Shown here in pieces: positions 27,239 to 35,898 of a DNA stretch of 64,000 nt. The stretch is from Bacillus atrophaeus (GTDB taxonomy: Bacteria > Bacillota > Bacilli > Bacillales > Bacillaceae): assembly GCF_001584335.1 (NCBI RefSeq), contig NZ_LSBB01000003.1:62001-126000 (forward strand), read 5' to 3'. Under the pieces are notes generated by a model that was given only the letters and a program-made list of their open reading frames with translations, was not told the DNA's origin and did not search any database. Position 1 is the first letter of the stretch. Every line of letters begins with the position of its first letter. The translations under genes were made by a program, and so were the position numbers.

Positions 27239-28493
27239 TGTTCTGTTCTTTATCTCGCTAAGTTTAATATGGGTTATGCTTCTCTACCACATGTTTCTGA
27301 TGCAGGGCGGATTTCGCCACTACATGACCTTTGAGCGGAATATCCCGAAGTGGAGAGAAAACATGAAGGAGCTTCCGAAGGTCAGCGTCCTGATACCCGC
27401 CCATAATGAAGAGGTTGTGATCAGGCAGACGCTAAAAGCCATGGTCAACCTCTATTATCCGAAGGACCGTCTGGAAATTATCGTGGTAAACGACAATTCA
27501 TCGGACCGGACGGGTGATATCGTCAATGAATTTTCGAGACAATATGATTTTATCAAAATGGTCGTCACCAAACCCCCGAACGCCGGAAAGGGAAAATCCT
27601 CAGCGCTTAATTCCGGTTTTGCTGAATCAAACGGTGATGTGATCTGTGTATATGACGCTGATAATACGCCGGAAAAAATGGCGGTGTATTACCTTGTCCT
27701 CGGCTTAATGAATGATCAGCAGGCAGGAGCGGTTGTAGGGAAATTCCGCGTCATCAATGCGGCGAAAACACTGCTGACGAAGTTTATCAACATTGAGACC
27801 ATTTGTTTTCAGTGGATGGCACAGGGCGGAAGATGGAAATGGTTTAAAATCGCGACAATACCGGGCACCAATTTTGCTATCAGAAGAAGCATTATCGAAA
27901 AGCTTGGCGGCTGGGATGACAAAGCGCTGGCGGAGGATACTGAACTCACTATCCGCGTCTATAACCTCGGCTATCATATTCGCTTTTTCCCTGCGGCGGT
28001 CACATGGGAGCAAGAACCGGAAACGTGGAAGGTCTGGTGGCGTCAGCGGACAAGATGGGCGCGCGGCAATCAGTATGTCGTACTGAAATTTTTGGCGCGA
28101 TTTTTCAGGCTGAAACGAAAACGAATTATCTTTGATTTGTTTTATTTTTTCTTTACGTATTTCTTATTTTTCTTTGGCGTCATTATGTCAAATACGATTT
28201 TTGTTGTGAATTTATTTTATGATTTACACCTGTCAGTCGGATTGTTGGCGATGATTTTGTGGATACTTGCCTTTTTCTTATTTATGACGGAGGTTATGAT
28301 CACGCTAAGCATCGAAAAAACAGAAATGAACAGGCAAAACGTGTTCATCGTGTTTCTGATGTATTTTACATACTCACAAGCATGGATTGTGCTCGTTATC
28401 TATTCATTATTTGTTGAGATTAAACATCGGCTGTTCAGACAGGAAGTAAAATGGTACAAAACCGAACGATATAACCAAAATAAAAGCGGGTGA
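27231..28493 (+). CDS. ydaM: Membrane glycosyltransferase family 2 YdaM (EPS synthase)
   Basis: 420-residue processive GT2 enzyme of the cellulose/PNAG synthase type. One N-terminal helix precedes the catalytic domain (VSVLIPAHNEE near residues 51-61, D142-A-D144, and the Q272-R-T-R-W276 motif of processive synthases), followed by three C-terminal membrane helices. It should polymerise a nucleotide-sugar and pass the chain through the membrane. TTG 27231 is the likely start. The gene lies inside the tightly overlapping ydaJKLMN operon, with the BcsB-like YdaN next. Confidence 0.9.
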   Translation: MGNVLFFISLSLIWVMLLYHMFLMQGGFRHYMTFERNIPKWRENMKELPKVSVLIPAHNEEVVIRQTLKAMVNLYYPKDRLEIIVVNDNSSDRTGDIVNEFSRQYDFIKMVVTKPPNAGKGKSSALNSGFAESNGDVICVYDADNTPEKMAVYYLVLGLMNDQQAGAVVGKFRVINAAKTLLTKFINIETICFQWMAQGGRWKWFKIATIPGTNFAIRRSIIEKLGGWDDKALAEDTELTIRVYNLGYHIRFFPAAVTWEQEPETWKVWWRQRTRWARGNQYVVLKFLARFFRLKRKRIIFDLFYFFFTYFLFFFGVIMSNTIFVVNLFYDLHLSVGLLAMILWILAFFLFMTEVMITLSIEKTEMNRQNVFIVFLMYFTYSQAWIVLVIYSLFVEIKHRLFRQEVKWYKTERYNQNKSG

Positions 28494-28498
28494 CCTTT

Positions 28499-30613
28499 TT
28501 GAAAAAAGCAATCGTATTATGTACAGCCTTTATGCTGATCGCAATGGAGGGCCGTGCGGCTGCCGCGTCCCAAGAGCTGCAGGTCGACAGTTCCATTTTA
28601 GGAAAAGGAGACCGTGCTGAGGCCAAGCAGCAGGCGCTCACAAGTGATCTGATTACACTGTACGGATCAAGAGACAGCTCCGAATTGACTTACCAAATTC
28701 CGGCGGGTGCGTCTTCTGAAAACCAGCAGCTGGTCATCGAGTATGAGACCTCTGACTTATTAATTTCCCCATCCTCTTTAACCGTTGCCATTGATAATGA
28801 ACCGGTAAAAACCTTAAAGCTTGAGGGGGTTTCAAAGCACAAGTCATTGAAGCTTTCATTGAACAAAAGCCAATCTGCGCAAGGTTATCACAGCGTGTCA
28901 TTGAATTTTTACGGCGTACTGAAAGAGGGCGTTTGTGTCAGGCAGGATACGTCGGGCAACTGGATCAAAATATATCCCGACAGCCGTCTGATGCTTGCTG
29001 AAAACAGTAAATCAAAGGGCGCGACACTTGATCATTTTCCTTATCCCTTTGCCCAATCAGGAAATACTGATGAAGAAACGGCGATTGTCATCCCGGACAA
29101 GCCGAGTTCTGCGGAGATTGAAGCAGCCGTCAAAACAGAGGGCTATCTCAAATCTACAGACAGCAAGATCAACATCACCTATCTCAATGAATCAGAAGCG
29201 AAACAAATAAATAAACCGACCATTTTCATAGGAACTGATCAACATTGGAACGGCAAGGTAAAACAGCTTCTTGAACAAGCCGGCTTGAAACCGGAAGGAA
29301 AAAAGCTTCTGCTGGCTGAAAGAATACTGAAAGCAAAGGATAAGCAGCAGCCTGTTCTGTTTGTAACGGCAAAATCAGATCATGTGATGGCTGATAAAAT
29401 CAGTGTTATCACCGATCAAACATACACATCACAGCTGAGCGGCGAAACCTTAATGATAGACAAGCTGCAAAACAATAAACAAACAGCGGACAATGAGCTG
29501 ACACTGGCGAATTTTGGCGCGGATGATATCACCATCGGATCTGCGAATACATCATCACCGCACTACTTTTACCCAACAACAGCCGTTTACGATAAAGATC
29601 AATCGGCAAAACTGTCGCTTAAGCTGAAAAAATCTGAAACCATTCAAAAAGCGGAAACAAGAAGCGGCACAGCCGAATTGAAAGTCATGATTAACGGACA
29701 GCCGCATTCTGTCAGACTTGATGAGTTAGGCAAAGAAGATAAAGCCGGCTATTATCACGTCTCACTGAAAGTCGATCCAAAGCTGGTGCAGAAGAACCGC
29801 TACATAGATATACAATTTGTGGCGACAGGATTAAAACAAAACAACCCGTGTATAGATACGGATGAAGAGAAATGGCTTTTTATTGATAAAAGCAGCACGC
29901 TGTCATTCCCTGTAAGCGAAACAGCGGCAACAGCCGATTTTCAAGCATGGCCGCTTCCTTACGCCGGAGACCGGAACAATCCGACGCTGATCATCCTTCC
30001 TGACGGCGTAAGTGTGTCAAAACTGAAAGAATTGTCGCTGCTTACAGACTCATTTGGCAGCGACGCCCAGCAAGCCTTCACGATAAAAACATCATCAGAA
30101 GTACAGGGGAAAGATGTAAAAGGCCGCCATCTCATTTTTGTCGGCGGCGTGAACCAATTCCCGCTTCTGAAGGGGCAAGCGTCAACCCTTACCGTTCCAT
30201 CGGATAAAAACGGAACGTATGATGTATCGGGCTTCGATATGCTGAATGAAACGACAAAACAAGTCGCGTTTACACAAACATCTTTATGGGATTCAGGTTA
30301 CAGCATGGCCGTTTTTGCCCCTTTATCGGGGAAAGGCGCATCAATCACAAAAGAAATGATCAGTTCTCTGGACAGCAACAATGACACAGCGACTGTTATC
30401 AATGAAACAAGCAGCCAGCAGATATTCACAAACCACCAGCAGCTGCAATCAAAAAATAATGATTCTGAAACAGAAAAAGCAGGCCAAGACAAACAGCCGG
30501 ACCTTTTGTATATCAGCCTATTGGCTGCCATCATCGTCATAGCCGCAATCTTGATATGGTATACGGCACGGCGAAGAAAGAGAAAAAATGACAGAGGGCG
30601 GGACGAATCATAA
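28499..30613 (+). CDS. ydaN: BcsB-like cellulose synthase accessory protein YdaN
   Basis: 704-residue BcsB-family protein: a signal peptide (about residues 1-24), a long extracytoplasmic portion with tandem carbohydrate-binding-like jelly rolls, and a single C-terminal membrane helix (about residues 676-694) with a basic tail. In cellulose-type systems the BcsB partner guides the nascent glycan out from the synthase, here YdaM. GTG 28490 is in frame, but AAGCGGGTGA lies ideally before TTG 28499. It is the last gene of the operon, closed by a strong terminator. Confidence 0.87.
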   Translation: MKKAIVLCTAFMLIAMEGRAAAASQELQVDSSILGKGDRAEAKQQALTSDLITLYGSRDSSELTYQIPAGASSENQQLVIEYETSDLLISPSSLTVAIDNEPVKTLKLEGVSKHKSLKLSLNKSQSAQGYHSVSLNFYGVLKEGVCVRQDTSGNWIKIYPDSRLMLAENSKSKGATLDHFPYPFAQSGNTDEETAIVIPDKPSSAEIEAAVKTEGYLKSTDSKINITYLNESEAKQINKPTIFIGTDQHWNGKVKQLLEQAGLKPEGKKLLLAERILKAKDKQQPVLFVTAKSDHVMADKISVITDQTYTSQLSGETLMIDKLQNNKQTADNELTLANFGADDITIGSANTSSPHYFYPTTAVYDKDQSAKLSLKLKKSETIQKAETRSGTAELKVMINGQPHSVRLDELGKEDKAGYYHVSLKVDPKLVQKNRYIDIQFVATGLKQNNPCIDTDEEKWLFIDKSSTLSFPVSETAATADFQAWPLPYAGDRNNPTLIILPDGVSVSKLKELSLLTDSFGSDAQQAFTIKTSSEVQGKDVKGRHLIFVGGVNQFPLLKGQASTLTVPSDKNGTYDVSGFDMLNETTKQVAFTQTSLWDSGYSMAVFAPLSGKGASITKEMISSLDSNNDTATVINETSSQQIFTNHQQLQSKNNDSETEKAGQDKQPDLLYISLLAAIIVIAAILIWYTARRRKRKNDRGRDES

Positions 30614-30640
30614 AAAGAGGCGAATCAGCCTCTTTTTTTT
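30612..30640 (+). terminator. Terminator of ydaJKLMN
   Basis: AAAAAGAGGC (30612-30621) pairs with GCCTCTTTTT (30628-30637), with T extension to 30640. Confidence 0.88.
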
Positions 30641-30761
30641 ATGACCATTCACGGCTTCTTATGGATTGCTGCCTGTATAATATGAAAATGTCACAAAAAT
30701 GGATTAGTTATTCCAGTTTTGGTACAAGAAATTTTATTCTTCATTCTAGCCATTTTCCCTC

Positions 30762-30790
30762 TTTACAACCCGTCATAACGGGAGTATGAT
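30762..30790 (+). promoter_or_regulatory. Sigma-A promoter of kimA
   Basis: TTTACA (30762-30767) and TATGAT (30785-30790) are 17 bases apart and immediately precede the riboswitch leader. Confidence 0.75.
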
Positions 30791-30811
30791 CTCTCTTATA
30801 AAACATATCGC

Positions 30812-30960
30812 TTAATCTGTTAAACAGAGCGGGGGACCCATTTCGGCGGCATTTTGCCGCTTGGGGTGAATCCTTTTTAGGTAGGGCTAACTCTCATAGG
30901 CCCGAATCCGACAGCTAACCTCGTAAGCGTTCATGAGAGGAGATGAATGAAACCTGTGTT
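30812..30960 (+). promoter_or_regulatory. c-di-AMP (ydaO-yuaA) riboswitch
   Basis: The roughly 150-nt leader carries the conserved ydaO-type elements: an AGCGGGGGACCCA start, the GCCGCTTGGGGTGAATCC segment, the AGGTAGGGCT block, CCGAATCCGACAGCTAACC and the GAGAGGAGATGAATGA end. It binds c-di-AMP and turns off kimA by favouring the terminator at 30971-31003. The CCTGTG/CACAGG hairpin (30952-30976) shares bases with the terminator and is the likely anti-terminator. The 495-base region between ydaN and kimA is explained by the ydaN terminator, the promoter, this aptamer and its expression platform. Confidence 0.93.
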
Positions 30961-30970
30961 CGATTTATAG

Positions 30971-31003
30971 CACAGGGGCATCCGTTTGCCTCTGTGTTTT
31001 TTG
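30971..31003 (+). terminator. Riboswitch-controlled terminator of kimA
   Basis: CACAGGGGCA (30971-30980) pairs with TGCCTCTGTG (30986-30995) and is followed by a T run. Its 5' arm overlaps the alternative CCTGTG hairpin. Confidence 0.88.
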
Positions 31004-31108
31004 CTGTTTTCTTTTATCGAATGGTAAATAAGACAGAGATATGATTGCCAAAAGGGACTTAGAATGTGGGACTGTTCATTTTAAAAGGTAAAGGGGAAGA
31101 AGATACTC

Positions 31109-32929
31109 ATGTTACATTCAATCAAACGATTTTTGATTGGAAAACCGTTAAAATCACAATCAGCCGGAGAACAAAAATTGACAAAGCTAAAAGCGCTGGC
31201 CATGCTCTCATCAGATGCTTTATCATCGGTTGCTTACGGAACGGAACAAATATTGATTATTTTGGCTGCGGTCAGTGCGGCCGCATTCTGGTACTCAGTG
31301 CCGATTGCCGCTGGTGTTCTTATTTTGCTTCTGGCGTTGATTCTTTCATACAGACAGATTATATACGCGTATCCGCAGGGCGGAGGCGCGTATATGGTCT
31401 CAAAAGAAAATCTCGGAGAAAAACCGGGCCTGATCGCAGGCGGATCACTGCTTGTCGATTACATTTTAACGGTTGCGGTCAGCATTTCCGCGGGAACAGA
31501 CGCGATTACCTCGGCGTTTCCCGGATTGCATGATTATCATTTGCCGATTGCTGTTTTGCTTGTCATCGTTATCATGATTTTGAATTTGCGGGGCTTGTCC
31601 GAGTCGGCATCCATTCTGGCCTATCCAGTTTACCTGTTTGTAGTGGCACTCATCATCTTGATCGCGGTCGGCTCGTATAAGCTCGCGACCGGCCAAATCG
31701 ACACTGCCCACCATACGCCGATCGGCACGCCGGTCGCCGGAATTACACTGTTCTTATTACTAAAAGCTTTTTCATCCGGCTGTTCGGCTCTTACAGGTGT
31801 GGAGGCCATTTCAAACGCGATTCCGGCATTTAAAAATCCGTCAGCTAAAAACGCGGCCAAAACGCTGGCAATGATGGGGATTTTGCTTGCTGTTCTGTTT
31901 ACCGGCATTACGCTGCTCGCATTCGGATACGGAACAGCGCCGAAACCGAACGAAACGGTTATCTCTCAAATCGCCGCAGAAACATTTGGCCGAAACAGTT
32001 TTTATTATGTTATACAAGGCGTCACGTCGCTAATTTTAATTCTTGCGGCAAATACGGGTTTTTCCGCTTTTCCGCAGCTTGCCTTTAACTTGGCGAGAGA
32101 TCAGTATATGCCGCGCATGTTTACGGTAAGAGGAGACCGTTTAGGATTTTCAAACGGCATTATCTTTCTCGGCGTTGCGTCGATCCTGCTCATTCTGTTA
32201 TTTGGCGGACAGACCGAACATTTAATTCCTTTATACGCAGTGGGCGTATTTATTCCATTCACTTTGTCGCAAACGGGCATGTGCGTCAAATGGATCAGGC
32301 AAAAACCGAAAGGCTGGGCGGGTAAAATGATGATCAATGCCGCCGGCGCCGCGATTTCTTTTATGGTGCTGTCGATATTGTTCGTGACGAAGTTCTATCT
32401 TGTTTGGCCCGTGCTTATATTCATGCCGCCGGTTGTTCTGTTGTTTTTTGCGATCAAAAATCATTATACTTCTGTCGGCGAACAGCTGCGCATCGTCAAT
32501 AAACCGGCAGAGGAAATTAAAGGAACGGTTGTTATCGTGCCGATCGCCGGTGTCACAACCGTAGTGGAAAAATCAATTCAATATGCGAAATCCTTATCAG
32601 ACCAAGTGATCGCCGTGCACGTTTCATTCGATAAAGAACATGAGAAAAAAGTAGAAAAACGCTGGGAAGAGCTCAACAACGGAGTCCGCCTCGTCACGCT
32701 CCACTCTTCATACAGAAGTCTGGTGCATCCATTCGATAAGTTTCTGGAAACGGTAGAAGCCAAAGCGAGAAAGCGTCAATTTTCCGTTATGGTGCTGTTT
32801 CCGCAATTTATCACAAAAAAACGCTGGCATACGATTCTGCACAACCAATCAGCCTTCCTGCTGAGAGTCCGGCTGTTCTGGAAAAAAGATATCATCGTCG
32901 CTACATTGCCTTATCATTTTAAGAAATAA
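31109..32929 (+). CDS. kimA: High-affinity potassium importer KimA
   Basis: 606-residue KUP/APC-fold potassium:proton symporter (formerly YdaO). About twelve membrane segments fill residues 25-460, including SSVAYGTEQILIIL near 40-53 and YPQGGGAYMVSKENLG near 88-103, which belong to the ion-binding region. The C-terminal 140 residues form a soluble USP-like domain that binds c-di-AMP in the B. subtilis protein. Both RNA and protein are therefore shut off by c-di-AMP when potassium is plentiful. ATG 31109 follows AAAGGGGAAG. A terminator follows. Confidence 0.95.
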   Translation: MLHSIKRFLIGKPLKSQSAGEQKLTKLKALAMLSSDALSSVAYGTEQILIILAAVSAAAFWYSVPIAAGVLILLLALILSYRQIIYAYPQGGGAYMVSKENLGEKPGLIAGGSLLVDYILTVAVSISAGTDAITSAFPGLHDYHLPIAVLLVIVIMILNLRGLSESASILAYPVYLFVVALIILIAVGSYKLATGQIDTAHHTPIGTPVAGITLFLLLKAFSSGCSALTGVEAISNAIPAFKNPSAKNAAKTLAMMGILLAVLFTGITLLAFGYGTAPKPNETVISQIAAETFGRNSFYYVIQGVTSLILILAANTGFSAFPQLAFNLARDQYMPRMFTVRGDRLGFSNGIIFLGVASILLILLFGGQTEHLIPLYAVGVFIPFTLSQTGMCVKWIRQKPKGWAGKMMINAAGAAISFMVLSILFVTKFYLVWPVLIFMPPVVLLFFAIKNHYTSVGEQLRIVNKPAEEIKGTVVIVPIAGVTTVVEKSIQYAKSLSDQVIAVHVSFDKEHEKKVEKRWEELNNGVRLVTLHSSYRSLVHPFDKFLETVEAKARKRQFSVMVLFPQFITKKRWHTILHNQSAFLLRVRLFWKKDIIVATLPYHFKK

Positions 32930-32937
32930 ATGACGAA

Positions 32938-32971
32938 AGAGACCGGGGATCACTTGCCTCGGTCTTTTTTT
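32938..32971 (+). terminator. Terminator of kimA
   Basis: GACCGGGG and CCTCGGTC pair with a single mismatch or wobble, followed by seven Ts. Confidence 0.82.
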
Positions 32972-33027
32972 CTGTGAAGCTTCACATTGGATTTTTTTAT
33001 TAAAATGATAGTGAAAGGCGGATGCTC

Positions 33028-33452
33028 ATGAAAACACAAGGAGCTTTTGTGGTCGTATGCAATAAAGAGCAAGGCATTTTACTTGTAAAACGAAAAGATG
33101 TACCGCTGTGGGATTTGCCCGGCGGAAGGGCTGAACAAGATGAAACGGTTGAAGAATGGAAACGGGGCACATCATTGACATTTCATACAAAATACATGAT
33201 GTGCAGCATATTGTCAACGGCAGGATTACGGGCGGCAAAGCACTGAAACACGGTACAGAAACCGCAAACACAAAATGGTTTCATCCCCATCGATTGCCGG
33301 CTCTCATGATTCCGAACCGAAAAGAACAAATTAATGATTTTACAAGCAAGGCTATGAATCTGAAAAAAGTACTGCCGGATCACAGTGTCCTTGCGACTCT
33401 CGATCTGCTTAGAAAAAAATTCACCAGATCAAACGTATCCTCTAGGTTTTAA
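33028..33452 (+). pseudogene. mutT: mutT broken by a deletion inside the Nudix box
   Basis: The reading frame starts as a normal MutT (MKTQGAFVVVCNKEQGILLV, then PLWDLPGGRAEQDETVEE), then runs out of frame after 33156. The second half is intact in another frame (ETGHIIDISYKIHDVQ, FHPHRLPALMIPNRKEQIND). At the junction about eight codons that should encode the catalytic R-E-x-x-E-E helix of the Nudix box are reduced to two bases. The lesion is therefore a deletion of about 22-25 bases, not a single-base slip. The 8-oxo-dGTP pyrophosphatase activity must be lost. kimA and ydaP flank mutT in B. subtilis too. Confidence 0.85.
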
Positions 33453-33471
33453 CAAACTCTTCCTGTGGTAT
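33446..33471 (+). promoter_or_regulatory. Sigma-B promoter of ydaP
   Basis: GTTTTA (33446-33451), 14 bases, TGGTAT (33466-33471): close to the sigma-B consensus. It lies over the last codons of the mutT pseudogene. ydaP is a sigma-B gene in B. subtilis. Confidence 0.75.
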
Positions 33472-33496
33472 GCAATAGGTAAAAGGAGGATACGGC

Positions 33497-35218
33497 ATGT
33501 CACACAAAACAGCAGGACAAGCAGTAACAGAATTGCTAGAACAATGGGGAGTCAATCATGTATACGGAATTCCCGGAGACAGCATTAACGAATTTATTGA
33601 AGAGTTAAGGCATGAAAGAAACAAATTGACATTCATTCAGACCCGCCACGAAGAGGTGGCTGCGCTTTCTGCCGCGGCTGAGGCTAAACTCACCGGCAAA
33701 ATCGGCGTCTGCCTTTCCATCGCGGGGCCCGGAGCCGTACATTTACTGAACGGCCTGTACGATGCAAAAGCGGACGGTGTTCCGGTGCTTGCCATTGCGG
33801 GACAAGTATCATCCAATGAAATCGGACGGGATTATTTTCAAGAAATTAAATTGGAGCAGATGTTTGAAGATGTGGCGGTATTTAACCAGCAGGTACATAC
33901 AGCAGAATCTCTGCCGGATCTTCTGAATCAGGCGATCCGCACCGCTTACAGCCAAAAAGGCGTTGCGGTCTTGACGGTATCGGACGATCTCTTTGCGGAA
34001 AAGATTAAACAAAAGCCGGTATATACATCACCGGCGTATATTGAAGGGAATATCGAGCCGAAAAAAGAACAGCTTGTCACTTGCGCCCAATATATTAATA
34101 ACGCGAAAAAACCGATTATTTTAGCAGGGCAAGGGCTGAAATCAGCAAAACAGGAGCTGCTCACTTTCGCGGACAAAGCCGCCGCGCCAATCGTCGTCAC
34201 TCTGCCGGCAAAAGGCGTTGTGCCTGACAGGCATCCGCACTTTCTCGGCAACCTCGGCCAGATCGGGACGAAACCGGCCTACGAGGCAATGGAGGAATGC
34301 GACCTGTTAATCATGCTCGGGACGTCGTTTCCTTATCGTGATTATTTGCCAGAGGACACACCGGCGATCCAGCTGGACTCTAATCCGGAGAAAATCGGAA
34401 AGCGTTATCCGGTTACCGCAGGAATCGTCAGTGACGCGGCTCTTGGATTGCGGGAATTAACAGAGTATATCGAACGCAAAGAGGACAGAAGATTCCTGAA
34501 TGCGTGCACAGATCATATGAAGCATTGGTGGAATGAGATCGAAAAGGATGAAACAGAAGCCACTAACCCGCTTAAACCGCAGCAAGTCATCGCCAGACTG
34601 CAGGATGCGGCGGCTGATGATGCCGTATTATCGGTAGACGTGGGCACAGTGACCGTATGGATGGCGCGCCATTTTAAAATGACGAATCAGGATTTCATCG
34701 TTTCAAGCTGGCTCGCGACAATGGGCTGCGGCCTGCCGGGTGCCATCGCTGCAAGCTTGGCTGAACCGGAACGTCAGGCTATCGCCATATGCGGAGACGG
34801 CGGCTTTTCCATGGTAATGCAGGATCTGCCGACCGCCGTGAAATATAATTTGCCTATTACCGTCGTTATTTTAAATAACGAAAACTTAGGCATGATCGAA
34901 TATGAACAGCAGGTGAAAGGCAATATTGACTACGGCACCACACTCCAGAATGTGGATTACGCCGCATTTGCAGAAAGCTGCGGGGCAAAAGGAATTAAAG
35001 TGACAAAGCATGAAGACTTGGCCCCAGCTTTCCATGAAGCGCTCAATTCCAATCAGCCGGTTGTCATTGACGCCATTATCGGAAATGAACCGCCGCTTCC
35101 AGGGAAAATCACATATGGACAAGCAAAAGGCTTCAGCAAATATATGCTGAAAAACTTCTTCGAAAATCAAAAAATAGAAATGCCTTCATTGAAGAAAAGT
35201 TTAAAACGATTATTCTAA
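33497..35218 (+). CDS. ydaP: Thiamine-diphosphate enzyme YdaP, pyruvate oxidase type
   Basis: 573-residue ThDP-dependent enzyme of the pyruvate oxidase/acetolactate synthase family. The N-terminal PYR domain has the catalytic Glu in TRHEEVAALSAAAEAKLTG (about residues 47-65). The middle FAD-like domain holds GNLGQIGTKPAYEA. The C-terminal PP domain has CGDGGFSM (about 432-439) and the NNENLGMIEYE metal-binding end. It likely decarboxylates pyruvate to acetate or acetyl-phosphate under stress. B. subtilis YdaP is sigma-B controlled. ATG 33497 follows AAAAGGAGG. Confidence 0.92.
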   Translation: MSHKTAGQAVTELLEQWGVNHVYGIPGDSINEFIEELRHERNKLTFIQTRHEEVAALSAAAEAKLTGKIGVCLSIAGPGAVHLLNGLYDAKADGVPVLAIAGQVSSNEIGRDYFQEIKLEQMFEDVAVFNQQVHTAESLPDLLNQAIRTAYSQKGVAVLTVSDDLFAEKIKQKPVYTSPAYIEGNIEPKKEQLVTCAQYINNAKKPIILAGQGLKSAKQELLTFADKAAAPIVVTLPAKGVVPDRHPHFLGNLGQIGTKPAYEAMEECDLLIMLGTSFPYRDYLPEDTPAIQLDSNPEKIGKRYPVTAGIVSDAALGLRELTEYIERKEDRRFLNACTDHMKHWWNEIEKDETEATNPLKPQQVIARLQDAAADDAVLSVDVGTVTVWMARHFKMTNQDFIVSSWLATMGCGLPGAIAASLAEPERQAIAICGDGGFSMVMQDLPTAVKYNLPITVVILNNENLGMIEYEQQVKGNIDYGTTLQNVDYAAFAESCGAKGIKVTKHEDLAPAFHEALNSNQPVVIDAIIGNEPPLPGKITYGQAKGFSKYMLKNFFENQKIEMPSLKKSLKRLF

Positions 35219-35238
35219 AAAATAATATACTAAATTTA

Positions 35239-35273
35239 AAAGATTATTGAGAATTCTCTCAATAATCTTTTTT
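35239..35273. terminator. Perfect 14-bp hairpin after ydaP, left edge of the AT-rich island
   Basis: 35239-35252 and 35257-35270 are perfectly complementary around an ATTC loop, with Ts on the plus strand and As on the other side. It can terminate transcription in both directions. Base composition drops to strongly AT-rich from here. Confidence 0.88.
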
Positions 35274-35365
35274 AATTAGATTAAATAATAAAGGGCGGAA
35301 TTAAAATCTATATTTTAGGTTAAATTTTTGATTAATTTAGCTTGAAATATTATTCAATAAAATGG

Positions 35366-35395
35366 TTTACATGTAAAAAATTAGTATGTTATTAT
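35366..35395 (+). promoter_or_regulatory. Promoter with a perfect palindrome, upstream of the secreted peptide gene
   Basis: TTTACA (35366-35371) and TATTAT (35390-35395) with an 18-base spacer form a plausible sigma-A promoter. The -35 is part of TTTACATGTAAA (35366-35377), a perfect 12-bp palindrome where a repressor could bind. About 90 bases of leader follow, with a second ribosome-site-like AAAGGGGTGA at 35417-35426 that leads only to a four-codon frame. Confidence 0.5.
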
Positions 35396-35487
35396 AGGCT
35401 TGTATTTTTAAAAAATTAAAGGGGTGAATTATAAGTAGATAGTTATTTTCACTGGGACATACATTAATTAAAAGAGGTGAATTGATT

Positions 35488-35853
35488 ATGAAAAAAAAGT
35501 TGTTGAGTACGATTTCAATTGCTGTATTGGGAGTCACATTTTTTGTAAATTCTTATACAACACAAGCCGCACCAGAACAAATTAAACAAGTGAAAAATAT
35601 TGAATTAAAAACTGATGAAGATGATTTCACAACAAAAAATGCTTTTGCTGCGGGAGTTGCTGCTGGTATAGTTAGTGCAGCAGTTTATGATGGTATTAAA
35701 GCTGCTGGAAATTGGGTAGGAAAACAAGCAAAAAAGGCCAAGGCACAATCTATATATAGTGCCGCCCCCGCTAGAAAATATGCTTGTTATATAGTCAATC
35801 CGAAGGATCACACAGATACAGATATTTCAGAAATTGCTGAATTTGGCAGGTGA
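35488..35853 (+). CDS. Secreted Gly/Ala-rich peptide precursor, candidate Sdp-like toxin
   Basis: 121-residue secreted protein. The signal peptide covers residues 1-27 (MKKKLL start, hydrophobic core, TTQA cleavage site). A charged pro-region (28-50) leads to an amphipathic, Gly/Ala-rich stretch NAFAAGVAAGIVSAAVYDG (51-69) ending in the dibasic KQAKKAK (79-85). A polar tail with the only cysteine (C100) closes the protein. The layout resembles a pre-pro-peptide processed at both ends, like SdpC, but the single Cys rules out the internal disulfide of SDP. ATG 35488 follows AGAGGTGA. I do not recognise the sequence; toxin function is inferred from neighbours. Confidence 0.7.
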   Translation: MKKKLLSTISIAVLGVTFFVNSYTTQAAPEQIKQVKNIELKTDEDDFTTKNAFAAGVAAGIVSAAVYDGIKAAGNWVGKQAKKAKAQSIYSAAPARKYACYIVNPKDHTDTDISEIAEFGR

Positions 35854-35856
35854 TAA

Positions 35857-35876
35857 GGAAGGGTTTTTCCCCTTCC
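35857..35876 (+). other. Hairpin between the peptide gene and its maturation genes
   Basis: GGAAGGG (35857-35863) pairs with CCCTTCC (35870-35876). There is no clear T tract, so it may be a weak attenuator or a processing/stability element that lets the peptide mRNA outnumber the downstream genes. Confidence 0.5.
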
Positions 35877-35898
35877 CTTCTAGTTGGAGGTGCTGTAA

